DNA from: Thermoleophilia bacterium | GTDB taxonomy: Bacteria; Actinomycetota; Thermoleophilia; Gaiellales; JAICJC01 | Length of the DNA stretch: 59,790 nucleotides | Assembly (NCBI GenBank): GCA_025927685.1 | Contig: JAICKX010000005.1 | Location: 1 to 59,790, forward strand | Reading direction: 5' to 3' | In this document: positions 1 through 7,818 of the stretch, one piece after another | Layout of the letters: each line of letters opens with the position of its first letter | Numbering within the stretch: position 1 is the stretch's first letter | The notes under the pieces: generated by a model | Told to the model about the DNA's origin: nothing | Database searches by the model: none | Seen by the model: only the letters and a program-made list of their open reading frames with translations | Position numbers and translations under genes: made by a program

Positions 1-1181
1 AGCAGCGCGGCTGCCAGAGGCTGGCCGGCGGCCGCGGCGATCGCCGCCGCGAGCGCAGCCGCAGCGGCGCCGGCGAAGAGCCTGCCGCGCCCGGTGGCGC
101 CGTGAGCGGCCGCCAGCGCGAGCGCATCGATCTCGGCGGCGTCCTGGGCGGCTCCGCGATGCGGAGCGAGCTCCTGGGCGCGCGCGGCGAGCCGGGCCTG
201 CTCGCGCTCGATCTCGGCCAGCCGCTGGGTGTCGAGCACGCGCTCGCCTGAGCGGCGGTCACGCTCGGCCTCGAGATCGCGGAGCCGATGGCGCAGCGCG
301 CCGATCTCGGGCGAAGGCTCGAAGGCGGCGTGCTCCGTCTCGCGTTCGATGGTCGCGGCGGCGGCGTCACGGGCTCGGCATGCCTCGTCGGCCCACTCGA
401 TGCGGCGCCGGAGCTCGCGCGCGCGGACGTGGGCGGCGGCATCGTCCAGCGCGCGCACCCGCCGCTCGGCGGCACCGACGGCGGCGCGGGCGGCGTCGCG
501 CTCCGCGGCCAGCTCATCGGAGGAGGCCCGGGCGGCGACCGCCGCGGACACCGCAGCCTCGAGCCGGTCGCGATCGGCCCGGGCCCGGGCGAGCGGCTTG
601 GTCGCCGCCGAGTTCAGGCCCACCAGGCGCGAGCGCTGCTCCTTGAGCGCGGCCACGGCGAGCTGTGCGGGCGAGTCGGCCGCGCCCTGACCGACGACGG
701 CCTCGATCGCGTGGCGCACGCCCGAGGGGTCGCCGATGCGGGCCAGCTCGGCCTGCTCGACGTGCCCGAGGCGCAGGTAGACGCCGCGGTCGACACCCCA
801 GACGGCCCGCACCAGCGCGCCGGGGTCGCCGGCCCCGAACTCGCGCGTGACGTCGGAGCCGGAGGCCGCATCGATCACCGCCACCCGGCAGCGGTCGAAA
901 TCCCACTCGACCCTGAGCCGGCGCCCGTCGCCCGCGACGACGTCGGCGGTGGCCGCGTACCGTCCGCCGCCCCAGGGGCGGTAGCGCTCGATGCGGGCGG
1001 TGTCCTCACGCTTCCTGCGGCCGCTCCCGACGAGCCCGAAGAGCGCGGCGGAGAGCGCGGCATGCAGCGTGCTCTTGCCGGCCTCGTTCGGGCCATGGAC
1101 GATGGTGAGGCCCGGGCTGAACCTGAAGTCCCGCCCGGCGAGTCGGCCGAAGCCGTGCAGGTGGACCGTCTCAACGTGCAC
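1..1181 (-). CDS. YhaN/SbcC-like coiled-coil ATPase, partial (C-terminus beyond window)
   Basis: Partner ATPase of the SbcD-like nuclease just upstream. The GTG start at 1181 overlaps the end of that gene by 11 nt, and the frame stays open to base 1 (about 393 residues visible). The N-terminus has the Rad50/SbcC pattern ending in a Walker A, GPNEAGKST, at residues 30-38. A long Ala/Arg/Glu-rich coiled coil follows, and the last visible residues turn hydrophobic (AALAAAIAAAAGQPLAAALL). A hydrophobic stretch inside the coiled coil is a feature of the YhaN branch rather than classical SbcC. By family knowledge it should act with the nuclease in DNA end processing, perhaps at the membrane. The signature motif and Walker B must lie outside the window, so completeness is unknown. 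Confidence 0.8.
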   Translation of the reverse strand, partial: MHVETVHLHGFGRLAGRDFRFSPGLTIVHGPNEAGKSTLHAALSAALFGLVGSGRRKREDTARIERYRPWGGGRYAATADVVAGDGRRLRVEWDFDRCRVAVIDAASGSDVTREFGAGDPGALVRAVWGVDRGVYLRLGHVEQAELARIGDPSGVRHAIEAVVGQGAADSPAQLAVAALKEQRSRLVGLNSAATKPLARARADRDRLEAAVSAAVAARASSDELAAERDAARAAVGAAERRVRALDDAAAHVRARELRRRIEWADEACRARDAAAATIERETEHAAFEPSPEIGALRHRLRDLEAERDRRSGERVLDTQRLAEIEREQARLAARAQELAPHRGAAQDAAEIDALALAAAHGATGRGRLFAGAAAAALAAAIAAAAGQPLAAAL

Positions 1182-2262
1182 CGAGCACCTCCGCGTGGCC
1201 GTCCAGCGCGCGCAGGCCGGCCAGCACCGCCTCGCTCGCCGCAGGATCGTCGCTCCCCAGCATCCGGGCCACGAACCGGCCCCGCACCGACGGCTCCCGG
1301 GCGATCGCCTCCAGGTCGTACGCCGGCCGGGTGCGGTCGACGAGCACCAGCTCCTCGAGCCCCCCGCCGAGCCGCTCGGTCAGGGCCCCGACGTCGAGGA
1401 CGCAGCCGGGCGCGACCTCGCCCTCGAGGACGAGCCGCAGGCAGGCGCCGGCCTCGCGTGAAGCCTCCGCGGAGACGAGCGCCTCGATGTCGGCCGAGCT
1501 CGCCGTGCCGGCGACCGACACGGACCGCTCGACGTAGCGGCGGGCCGCGATCGGGATGTGGCGAGCCGTCACCGAGGCACCGGACACGGCGACGATCGAC
1601 ACGCCGTGGTCGCCGTGTCGCTCGCCCCAGCCCAGCGGCTCGGGGCTCCCCGGGTAGCAGAGGAAGCCGTCGTCGTAGCCGTCGTGGAAGTGGCCCAGGA
1701 GGACGCGGGCGGCGCCGGTTGCCTCGAGCTGAGCCCGCGTCACCGTGCGATGACGGCCCTCGTCGGCCCAGCGCTCGCCGGTGAGCGCGGCGTGCAGCGC
1801 GAGCAGGTGGGTACGGCCGTCGTCCGGGGCGACGAAGCCGTCGGGGATGCCGGCCGGCGCGGTCGCCGCGCAGAACGCCGTGCCCCACACGACGAGGTCG
1901 TCCGCAAGCTCGAACGGCTCGACCCGGTCGGCGGCGAAGATGTGCACGTTCGCGGGCCAGGCGTGAAGCTGCCAGGCCGAGCCGGCGACATACGGATCGT
2001 GGTTCCCGGGGGTCACGAGCACCGGCACCGCCGCCCGCTCGAGCTCGCCCGCCAGGAAGGCGACCGTGTCGGCCGTGACGGACGCGTGCTCGTAGACGTC
2101 GCCGGCGAGGACCACGGCGTCGACGTCCTCCGCGCGCCCGGCCGCCAGCGCCCGCGAGAGCCCGTCGCGCAGGCCGGCGCGGCGCCGGACGGGATCGCGC
2201 CGGTCGTCGGCGGCGCCGAAGACGCGGTCGAGGTGCGTGTCTGCGAGGTGGAGAATCCGCAT
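1171..2262 (-). CDS. SbcD/YhaO-like DNA repair exonuclease
   Basis: Metallophosphoesterase-fold nuclease of the Mre11/SbcD family, about 363 aa. In order it shows LADTHLD near the N-terminus (first metal-binding Asp and His), VVLAGDVYEH, TPGNHD, LALHAAL and LGHFHDGY, which together supply the two-metal site. The ATG at 2262 directly precedes the conserved motif (MRILHLADTHL), so the much longer upstream extension of the frame is spurious. The gene overlaps the ATPase start by 11 nt, so the pair is surely co-translated as an Mre11-Rad50-like complex. The family cuts hairpins and blocked double-strand DNA ends. YhaO is preferred over SbcD because of the YhaN-like partner, with moderate certainty. 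Confidence 0.88.
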   Translation of the reverse strand: MRILHLADTHLDRVFGAADDRRDPVRRRAGLRDGLSRALAAGRAEDVDAVVLAGDVYEHASVTADTVAFLAGELERAAVPVLVTPGNHDPYVAGSAWQLHAWPANVHIFAADRVEPFELADDLVVWGTAFCAATAPAGIPDGFVAPDDGRTHLLALHAALTGERWADEGRHRTVTRAQLEATGAARVLLGHFHDGYDDGFLCYPGSPEPLGWGERHGDHGVSIVAVSGASVTARHIPIAARRYVERSVSVAGTASSADIEALVSAEASREAGACLRLVLEGEVAPGCVLDVGALTERLGGGLEELVLVDRTRPAYDLEAIAREPSVRGRFVARMLGSDDPAASEAVLAGLRALDGHAEVLGAR

Positions 2263-2382
2263 GAGCCGGACCCCCCACTGTACGGATGCGTCCGGACGGA
2301 GCCGCCCCCGATTGCGGAGATGCGACGCATTCGGCACGTGTCGTGACACCCATGTGGCACTTCGGCCCGTACGGTCACCGCC

Positions 2383-2886
2383 ATGCGTTCCGCAGCAGTC
2401 CGAGCCGGGATCCTGGCAGCCGTCCTCGCGCTGGCCGGCGTCGTCTGGGTGCGCACGTCGTCCGGCTCGCCGCTCGCAGCCGGCACGGTCGTCAGGGTCG
2501 TGGACGGCGACACGGTGATCGTCCGCGGCGCCGGCGGTCGCACCGAGGATATCCGCCTGATCGGGATCGACACGCCCGAGACGGTCGACCCGCGCAAGCC
2601 CGTGGGCTGCTTCGGTCCCGAGGCGTCCGCGTACGCGAAACACCTCCTCACAGGCCGGACGGTGGTGCTCCGCTACGACCGCGAGCTGCGCGACCGCTAC
2701 GGCCGGTTCCTGGCATATGTCTGGCTCGAGGGCCACGGCGGCGGGTTCGTGAACGCCCGGCTCGTCGAGCTCGGCTACGCGCGCGCCTACCCGTTCCCGC
2801 CCAACACGGCGCACGAGGCGCTGTTCGCTGCGCTGGAGCGCCGGGCCGCGATCCGAGGGCGGGGCCTGTGGGCGGCGTGCGGGTAG
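2383..2886 (+). CDS. Secreted or membrane-anchored thermonuclease (SNase-like)
   Basis: Staphylococcal-nuclease family protein, 167 aa. Residues 1-25 form a signal peptide or anchor (AGILAAVLALAGVVWV), and the OB-fold nuclease domain fills the rest. Visible active-site elements are VVDGDTVIV (calcium-binding Asp), RLIGIDTPE (catalytic Arg and metal ligand) and DRYGRFLAYVW. Family members hydrolyse DNA and RNA outside the cytoplasm. The ATG at 2383 is followed at once by the hydrophobic segment, which supports the start. A TACGGT hexamer ends 7 nt before the ATG, which could be a -10 box for a leaderless transcript. It is transcribed divergently from the sbcD-like gene across about 120 bp with no other clear feature. 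Confidence 0.88.
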   Translation: MRSAAVRAGILAAVLALAGVVWVRTSSGSPLAAGTVVRVVDGDTVIVRGAGGRTEDIRLIGIDTPETVDPRKPVGCFGPEASAYAKHLLTGRTVVLRYDRELRDRYGRFLAYVWLEGHGGGFVNARLVELGYARAYPFPPNTAHEALFAALERRAAIRGRGLWAACG

Positions 2887-2889
2887 AAT
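2884..2889 (+). promoter_or_regulatory. Candidate -10 box (TAGAAT) for a leaderless transcript
   Basis: TAGAAT lies exactly 6 nt before the ATG at 2896, so transcription would start at or next to the start codon. No convincing -35 is visible at 17 nt spacing. The same geometry recurs at other starts in this window, which is the main support. Confidence 0.4.
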
Positions 2890-2895
2890 CCCCGC

Positions 2896-3096
2896 ATGCG
2901 CTGGATCCTCGCCATCCTGCTCGGGGCCGCGGCGGCCGCGGCGGCCGCGGCCTATCTGGGCGAGCGGGGCGAGCCCATCGCCGCGTCCGGCAACGGCCAT
3001 TCCGGCGACGAGGGCCGCCGGAGCATGCTGCGCGAGCGGATCGCGAGCGCCCGGAGCCGTCTGCGCGACGAGCTCGACTCCGTGCGTGGGGACTAG
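2896..3096 (+). CDS. Small single-span membrane protein, function unknown
   Basis: A 66-aa protein with a hydrophobic, Ala-rich N-terminal helix (residues 3-20) followed by a short charged tail rich in Arg, Glu and Ser (RERIASARSRLRDELDSVRGD) that should form an amphipathic helix. I do not recognise a family. It sits 9 nt after the nuclease stop, and its last codons overlap the GTG start of the metallophosphoesterase, so it is probably translated as part of the same run of genes. The overlap and the TAGAAT hexamer before the ATG favour a real gene over a chance frame. Confidence 0.6.
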   Translation: MRWILAILLGAAAAAAAAAYLGERGEPIAASGNGHSGDEGRRSMLRERIASARSRLRDELDSVRGD

Positions 3097-3922
3097 CTCC
3101 CGGGCGCTGGGCGTCCTGGCTCTGGCCGGGGCGGGCGCCGCCGCGTGGGGCCTTTTCGAGTCGCAGTGGGTCGAGTGCCGCGCGCTCGACGTCGAGGTCG
3201 CCTCGCTCCCCGCCGGCCTCGACGGCCTCACCATCCTCCACGTCAGCGACCTCCATGCCGGAACGCCGTCGCTCAACATGCGCGCGTTCCGAAAGGCCGT
3301 CGACTTCGGCGCGAAGGCCCGGCCCGACCTGGTCGCGCTGACGGGCGACATCGTGAGCCACCCGCGCGCGACGCGCGCCGTCGTCGCCGAGCTCGAGCGC
3401 CTGCGGCCGCCGCTCGGGATCTCGGCGGTGCTCGGGAACCACGACGTCGGGGCGAGCAACGACCCTTTCTCCCGCGGCGTGGTCATCGAGGACTGGGGCG
3501 ACGCGCCGGTGACGCTCCTGCGCGGCCAGACGCACTCGATCGACCATCGCGGCGTGCGCATCGAGGTCGGCGGGCTCGACGCGGACGCCTGGCTCGCCGG
3601 CCGGGCGCCGCCGGCCGGCGAGCTCTTCTCGCCCGGCGCCGGGCTGCGCCTGCTGCTCGCCCACTTCCCGGAGGCGGCCGAGGCGATGGCGCCGGGATCG
3701 GCCGACCTCGTCCTGTGCGGGCACCTTCACGGCGGCCAGATCTGCCTCCCGAGCCCGTGGGGAAAGCTGCGCCTGGCCCACGGCGTGCATCGCTATCACG
3801 AGGGGATCTACCGCGAGGGGAGAACCACGATCGTCGTCACGCGCGGGCTCGGCACCACGCTCGTGCCGTTCCGGCTTGCCGCCCGGCCGGAGGTGAGCCT
3901 GCTACGGCTTCGGCCGGCGTGA
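3086..3922 (+). CDS. Membrane-anchored metallophosphoesterase (YkuE/YaeI-like)
   Basis: A 278-aa calcineurin-like phosphoesterase. An N-terminal hydrophobic segment (about residues 7-22) anchors or exports it. The metal-site motifs run in order: ILHVSDLHAG, VALTGDIVS, VLGNHDVG, LLAHFPE and LCGHLHGGQICLP. The HGGQI ending is typical of the YkuE/YaeI group, some of which act on lipid A precursors or other membrane phospho-substrates. The substrate here cannot be told. The GTG start at 3086 overlaps the preceding small gene by 11 nt. Confidence 0.85.
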   Translation: MGTSSRALGVLALAGAGAAAWGLFESQWVECRALDVEVASLPAGLDGLTILHVSDLHAGTPSLNMRAFRKAVDFGAKARPDLVALTGDIVSHPRATRAVVAELERLRPPLGISAVLGNHDVGASNDPFSRGVVIEDWGDAPVTLLRGQTHSIDHRGVRIEVGGLDADAWLAGRAPPAGELFSPGAGLRLLLAHFPEAAEAMAPGSADLVLCGHLHGGQICLPSPWGKLRLAHGVHRYHEGIYREGRTTIVVTRGLGTTLVPFRLAARPEVSLLRLRPA

Positions 3923-3935
3923 ACACCCGCAGCCG

Positions 3936-3941
3936 TATACT
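3936..3941 (+). promoter_or_regulatory. Candidate -10 box (TATACT) before the Asp23-family gene
   Basis: TATACT stands 7 nt upstream of the ATG at 3949, leaving no room for a ribosome-binding site and implying a leaderless or nearly leaderless mRNA. It is AT-rich against very GC-rich surroundings. No good -35 is apparent. Confidence 0.45.
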
Positions 3942-3948
3942 CGCGTCG

Positions 3949-4317
3949 ATGAGCGACGCGTCCGGAGGGGCACCGGCCGAGTCGGTGCACTCGGCCGGTG
4001 TCGCAGCGCATATCTCGCATGCCGTCATCGCGACGTATGCGGCGGCCGCGGCGCGCGAGGTGGAGGGCGTGCATGCGCTGGCGGCGAGCGGGTTCGGGCC
4101 GCTGGAACGCCGCGTCGATCCCGAGCGGGCCGGCGTCCGCGTCGAGGCAGGCCCGGACGGGCTCGAGGTGGAGCTGCACCTCGTCACGGCGTGGGGCGCC
4201 TCGATCCCGTCCGTCGCGGCACAGGTGGAGGGGGCCGTGCGGAGCTACCTGGAGTCGATGGTGGCGCTCGAGGTCGCGGTGGTCTCGGTCCACGTCGACG
4301 ACGTCGCGGCGCCGTGA
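3949..4317 (+). CDS. Asp23/Gls24 family envelope stress protein
   Basis: A 122-aa protein with the compact alpha/beta Asp23 (DUF322) pattern: ISHAVIATYAAAAAREVEGVHAL, a variable loop, then LEVELHLVTAWGASIPSVAAQVEGAVRSYLESMVALEVAVVSVHVDDV. Members are small cytoplasmic or membrane-associated proteins tied to cell-envelope homeostasis, and most are uncharacterised. The ATG at 3949 is preferred because a TATACT hexamer sits 7 nt upstream and the homology begins soon after. The stop overlaps the GTG of the next gene as GTGA. Confidence 0.85.
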   Translation: MSDASGGAPAESVHSAGVAAHISHAVIATYAAAAAREVEGVHALAASGFGPLERRVDPERAGVRVEAGPDGLEVELHLVTAWGASIPSVAAQVEGAVRSYLESMVALEVAVVSVHVDDVAAP

Positions 4318-4931
4318 GCAGCGCCGGCGTCGACCACCTGACCGGCGCGACCGTCGCCGACGCCCCGGCGCCGTGCCGCGAGTGCGTGTGGTGGCAGACC
4401 CGGCCCGGCCGCGACCCGGTGGAGAAGCGGCGCTGGATCAGCGCCGCCGAGGATGAGTTCGGGCCGTGGGGAAAGCTGTACCGGGACGGCGGCCGGGTGA
4501 TCGGCCTCGTCCAGTACGGGCCGGCCGACGCCTTTCCGCGCGCCCACGCCATGCCGGCCGGCCCGCCGAGCCGCGATGCCGCGATCATCACCTGCGCCTA
4601 CCTCATCGAGGCCGGCAGCCCGTGGGCGCTCCAGAGCCTGATCCTGGCGGCGATCGGCGAGTGCCGCGACCGCGGCCTGCACGCGCTCGAGGCCTACGCC
4701 TACCGCTACGGCCCGGACGCCGGCTTCCCGGAGCGGTTCGTCCGCCACCGCACGATCTTCCCGGCCGACTTCCTGCGGGACTTCGGCTTCCACACGCGCC
4801 GCTCGGCTGGCAGAATCGAGCTGATGCGGCTCGACCTGCGCGCGATCGTCCCCGCCCGCGAGCCCGGGCGGCTCGAGCGGCTGCGGTCGCGGCTTCAGGT
4901 CGTCGATCCGTCCCCTGCGGCGGTTCGGTGA
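4314..4931 (+). CDS. GNAT-like acetyltransferase family protein
   Basis: A 205-aa protein. It starts with a Cys/Trp-containing segment (CRECVWWQTRPG), then has WGKLYRDGGRVIGLVQYGP, a long helix with IGECRDRGLHALEAYAY, and FPADFLRDFGFHTRRSAGRIELMRLDLR near the C-terminus. The beta strand, helix and late GFH strand resemble the GNAT fold, where the substrate is usually unknown. I assign the superfamily from overall pattern, not from a decisive acetyl-CoA loop. The GTG start at 4314 overlaps the previous stop by 4 nt, so the two genes are probably coupled. Confidence 0.6.
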   Translation: MSSAGVDHLTGATVADAPAPCRECVWWQTRPGRDPVEKRRWISAAEDEFGPWGKLYRDGGRVIGLVQYGPADAFPRAHAMPAGPPSRDAAIITCAYLIEAGSPWALQSLILAAIGECRDRGLHALEAYAYRYGPDAGFPERFVRHRTIFPADFLRDFGFHTRRSAGRIELMRLDLRAIVPAREPGRLERLRSRLQVVDPSPAAVR

Positions 4932-4939
4932 ACCGGTTC
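4921..4939. repeat. Overlapping short inverted repeats before the ECF sigma gene
   Basis: CGGTTC-GGT-GAACCG (4921-4935) and the perfect 10-bp palindrome GAACCGGTTC (4930-4939) overlap, 15-34 nt before the sigma factor ATG. They could be an operator or part of an ECF promoter, but they also overlap the end of the upstream gene. Weak evidence. Confidence 0.3.
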
Positions 4940-4953
4940 GGGATCCCACGCGA

Positions 4954-5571
4954 ATGACCCCTGAACAGGAACCCAGGGAAGGACGCGTGGAGCATCTCTC
5001 CGATCACGGCCTCCTGGCGCTCGTCGGCCGGGGCGACCGCGAGGCCTTCGCCCGCCTGTACGACATGTACGGCGGCGCGGCCTATTCCCTTGCGCTCCGC
5101 ATCGTGCGCGACCGCGACCTCGCCGCGGACGTGGTGCAGAACACGTTCCTGGCCATCTGGACGCAGGCCCGGACGTTCGACTCGTCGCGCGGGCAGCCCT
5201 CGACGTGGATCTTGACCATGACACATCACAAGGCGGTCGACATGGTGAGGCGGGAGGAGCGGCGCCGGGCCGAGCCGCTCGACGACGCACCCGCTGCTCT
5301 CGATCCCGAGCCTCCCGTCGAGCACCAGGCCTGGCTGGGCGTCGCCCGCGAGCAGATCGCGACGGCGCTCGCCCGCCTTCCCGACCCCCATCGCGAGGTG
5401 ATCGAGCTCGCCTACTTTGCCGGGTATACGCAGTCGGAGCTGGCCGAGCGGCTCGCCGTCCCGATCGGCACCGTGAAGAGTCGCACCTTCGCCGCCATGA
5501 ACGCGCTTCGCGACGCGCTGGCGGCACTGGGCATGAGACCGGAGGACGAGTGGAACACGTCGACGAGCTGA
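4954..5571 (+). CDS. ECF RNA polymerase sigma factor (SigK-like)
   Basis: A 205-aa sigma-70 family protein. Region 2 spans about residues 25-95, with AFARLYDMYGGAAYSLALRI, the conserved DVVQNTFLAIW and the promoter-melting stretch PSTWILTMTHHKAVDMVRR. A Pro/Ala-rich linker leads to region 4 (about residues 130-190), with LPDPHREVIELAYFAGYTQSELAERL as the -35 helix-turn-helix and GTVKSR. No extra C-terminal domain is present. The neighbour starting inside its last codons is an RskA-type anti-sigma factor, which fits the SigK/ECF19-like class. The protein presumably responds to an envelope or redox signal relayed by that partner. Confidence 0.92.
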   Translation: MTPEQEPREGRVEHLSDHGLLALVGRGDREAFARLYDMYGGAAYSLALRIVRDRDLAADVVQNTFLAIWTQARTFDSSRGQPSTWILTMTHHKAVDMVRREERRRAEPLDDAPAALDPEPPVEHQAWLGVAREQIATALARLPDPHREVIELAYFAGYTQSELAERLAVPIGTVKSRTFAAMNALRDALAALGMRPEDEWNTSTS

Positions 5572-6248
5572 TCGCCGGCCACGCCCTGCGCGCGCTCTCC
5601 TCCGAGGACGAGGAGCGCGTCGTCGTGCACCTCGCCGAGTGCGAGCGGTGCCGCCGGCGCCTGCGCGAGACCGAGGCGGTCGCCGCGTCGCTCGCCTACA
5701 GCGTGCCCCAGATGGCGCCGCCGCCCGAGCTGCGAAGCCGGGTGCTCGCGATCGCGGAGCCGGTCGTGGCTGCGCCGGCCGCCGAGGCGCCCGCTGTGGA
5801 GGCGCCCGCCCGTCCCGGCCGCCCCCGCCCCCGGCACGGATGGTGGCCGCGGGTCTCGCTGGTGGCGGTGCCGGCGATGGCGCTCGCCCTCGGCGCGATG
5901 GTGGTGTGGAACGTGTCGCTTCGGAACGACCTCGATTCGAGCCGCGACGACTTCGCACACGGCGCCGCCGTGGCGCTCCCCGGCGTCGGGAACGTCGTCG
6001 CCCAGACGGACGGCAACGCAACGCTCTTCGCCCACCTGCGGCGGGCGCCGGCGGGGAAGACCTACGAGGCCTGGGTGATCCGCGGCACCGTCGCCCTCCC
6101 GGCGGGCGTCTTCGAGGGCGGCGGCACGGTCGAGCTCGAGCTGACGCAATCCGCGAAGCCGGGCGACAAGATCGCGGTCACGGTCGAGCCGAAGGGCGGG
6201 TCGAGGAAGCCCACCACGACGCCGATCGCGACCAGCCGGTCGGTCTAG
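5550..6248 (+). CDS. RskA-family membrane anti-sigma factor
   Basis: A 232-aa single-pass membrane protein. The cytoplasmic N-terminus carries a zinc-binding anti-sigma motif, HLAECERCRR (H-x3-C-x2-C), after HVDELIAGHALRALSSEDEE. An Ala/Pro-rich linker follows, then a transmembrane helix near residues 105-125 (SLVAVPAMALALGAMVVW). The extracytoplasmic domain has the RskA pattern (ATLFAHLRRAPAGKTYEAWVIRG...PAGVFEGGGTVEL). The GTG at 5550 is preceded by GGAGGACGA and overlaps the sigma gene by 22 nt, so the pair should be translationally coupled. By family knowledge it holds the sigma factor inactive until it is proteolysed. Confidence 0.9.
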   Translation: MEHVDELIAGHALRALSSEDEERVVVHLAECERCRRRLRETEAVAASLAYSVPQMAPPPELRSRVLAIAEPVVAAPAAEAPAVEAPARPGRPRPRHGWWPRVSLVAVPAMALALGAMVVWNVSLRNDLDSSRDDFAHGAAVALPGVGNVVAQTDGNATLFAHLRRAPAGKTYEAWVIRGTVALPAGVFEGGGTVELELTQSAKPGDKIAVTVEPKGGSRKPTTTPIATSRSV

Positions 6249-6319
6249 TAGATCGTTGACTCCCAATTGCCGGCGCGCCTGGATGCCCGGCTGTGGAGTG
6301 TCGAGCGACTGTCGTGGGG

Positions 6320-6784
6320 CTAGCGCGCCAGGAACGCCAGCGTGGCCGCAATCACGGCTGCGCCGCCCAGGAGCCGGGCGGTTCGGGCCGCGTCTGGCCA
6401 CGGGAGCGACTGAAGCTCGATGACCTGGGCGTCGCGGCGGGCGCGGGTGCGGCGGGCCAGGCGCATGCGGTGGAGGGCCGCCTCGCGCTGCGCCGTCGGG
6501 CCGAGCAGCTCGTCGACGCGGTAGGGCCCATGGCCGTCGCGGCTGTGGCCGTGCTCGACGCAGTGGAAGCCGAGCCGGCCGAGCGCGACCTCGCCGAGGC
6601 AGCGCGGGCAGGCCTGGACGCGCGGCTCGAACGGCTGGCGGACGGGGCTCGCCGCCGCCCGGCGGCGGTCGTCGCGGGTGAGCAGCTGATGCGGCTCCCA
6701 GGGGCCGTGCTCGTGGCAGCGGCCGGAGCCCGCGGGGCGGAGGCAGACCGGGCAGAGGGTGCCTCCCCGGGCCGGCGTCCCCAT
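6320..6784 (-). CDS. Cys/His-rich protein with C-terminal membrane helix, unknown function
   Basis: A 154-aa protein I do not recognise. The N-terminal half has Cys/His groups suited to zinc binding: CPVCLRPAGSGRCHEHG near the start and CPRCLGEV...FHCVEHGHSRDGHG in the middle. An Arg-rich stretch follows, and the last 20 residues are hydrophobic (LLGGAAVIAATLAFLA), giving a tail anchor. The ATG at 6784 overlaps the asd stop codon as ATGA, so it is the last gene of the aspartokinase-asd unit. Possible roles such as protein-protein contact or redox sensing are guesses. Confidence 0.6.
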   Translation of the reverse strand: MGTPARGGTLCPVCLRPAGSGRCHEHGPWEPHQLLTRDDRRRAAASPVRQPFEPRVQACPRCLGEVALGRLGFHCVEHGHSRDGHGPYRVDELLGPTAQREAALHRMRLARRTRARRDAQVIELQSLPWPDAARTARLLGGAAVIAATLAFLAR

Positions 6785-7818
6785 CAGGCGGCCGCCCGGC
6801 CGGGGACGCGGACGAGGTCGCGCTCGACGAGCAGCTCGGCGATCTGGATGCCGTTCGTCGCGGCCCCCTTGCGCAGGTTGTCCGCGACGATCCAGAGCGC
6901 GAGCCCGTTCTGTCGCGACGGGTTGCGGCGGATGCGGCCGACGAGCACGTCGTCGGTCTCGGCCGCGTCGGAGGCGAGCGGATACTGCGCCAGGGCCGGA
7001 TCGTCGACCACGCGCACGCCCGGCGCGGCGCGCAGGAGCTCGCGGGCCTCGTCCGCTCCGAGCGGCGAACGCGTCTCGATCCAGACCGCCTCGGAGTGGC
7101 CGCGCCAGACCGGCACGCGGACACAGGTCGCATGGATCCCGATCGTCTCGTCACCGAGGATCTTCCTCGGCTCGAGCACGAGCTTCGTCTCCTCCAACGT
7201 GCTATCCCCTTCGAAGCTCTCGCACTGCGGAATCGCGTTGAACGCGATCGGATGAGGGTACACCACCGGGTCGGGCGTGTGTCCATCGAGCGCAGCGCGG
7301 GATTGCGATCGCAGCTCCTCGACCGCCTTCGCCCCCGTCCCGGAGACGGCCTGGTAGGTCGAGACCGTGACGTGCTCCAGTCCGGCGGCGGCATGGAGCG
7401 GCGCGAGGACGCAGACGAGCTGGATCGTGGAGCAGTTCGGGTTCGAGACGATCCCCTGGTGCGAGCCGGCGGCGTCGCCGTTCACCTCCGGGACGACGAG
7501 CGGCACCTCGGGGTCCATGCGGAAGGCGCTCGACTTGTCGACGACCACGCAGCCGCGGGCCACGGCCTCGGGGGCGAAGGCCCGCGAGGCCGAGCCGCCC
7601 GCCGAGAACAGGGCGAGGTCGAAGCCCTCGAAGGCGTCGGCCGTGAGCTCGCGCACCTCGATCTCCGAGCCGGCGTAGGGCACCCGCCGTCCGGCGGAGC
7701 GGGCCGATGCGAACGCCACGACCTCGGAGGCGGGGAAGCCGCGCTCGTGAAGGACGTCGAGCACCACCGGGCCCACGGCCCCCGTGGCGCCCACGACGGC
7801 AACGCGCGGCCTACGCAT
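6784..7818 (-). CDS. asd: Aspartate-semialdehyde dehydrogenase
   Basis: Reduces aspartyl phosphate to aspartate semialdehyde, the branch point to lysine/diaminopimelate, threonine and methionine. 344 aa, normal length. The NADP-binding GATGAVG lies at about residues 10-16, the active-site Cys is in [10 protein letters not shown], and the catalytic region has [15 protein letters not shown] with a conserved [20 protein letters not shown]. The ATG at 7818 lies 8 nt inside the end of the aspartokinase gene, so the two successive enzymes are made together. Confidence 0.96.
   Translation of the reverse strand: MRRPRVAVVGATGAVGPVVLDVLHERGFPASEVVAFASARSAGRRVPYAGSEIEVRELTADAFEGFDLALFSAGGSASRAFAPEAVARGCVVVDKSSAFRMDPEVPLVVPEVNGDAAGSHQGIVSNPNCSTIQLVCVLAPLHAAAGLEHVTVSTYQAVSGTGAKAVEELRSQSRAALDGHTPDPVVYPHPIAFNAIPQCESFEGDSTLEETKLVLEPRKILGDETIGIHATCVRVPVWRGHSEAVWIETRSPLGADEARELLRAAPGVRVVDDPALAQYPLASDAAETDDVLVGRIRRNPSRQNGLALWIVADNLRKGAATNGIQIAELLVERDLVRVPGRAAA

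Noticed and set aside
288-1784. 498-aa plus-strand open frame
   Set aside because: It lies antisense to the nuclease and ATPase genes, is Arg/Gly/Pro/Ala-rich without any motif, and arises from GC-rich codon structure.
2262-3561. Upstream extension of the sbcD-like frame
   Set aside because: It runs antisense through the thermonuclease and phosphoesterase genes; the conserved MRILHLADTHL begins at 2262.
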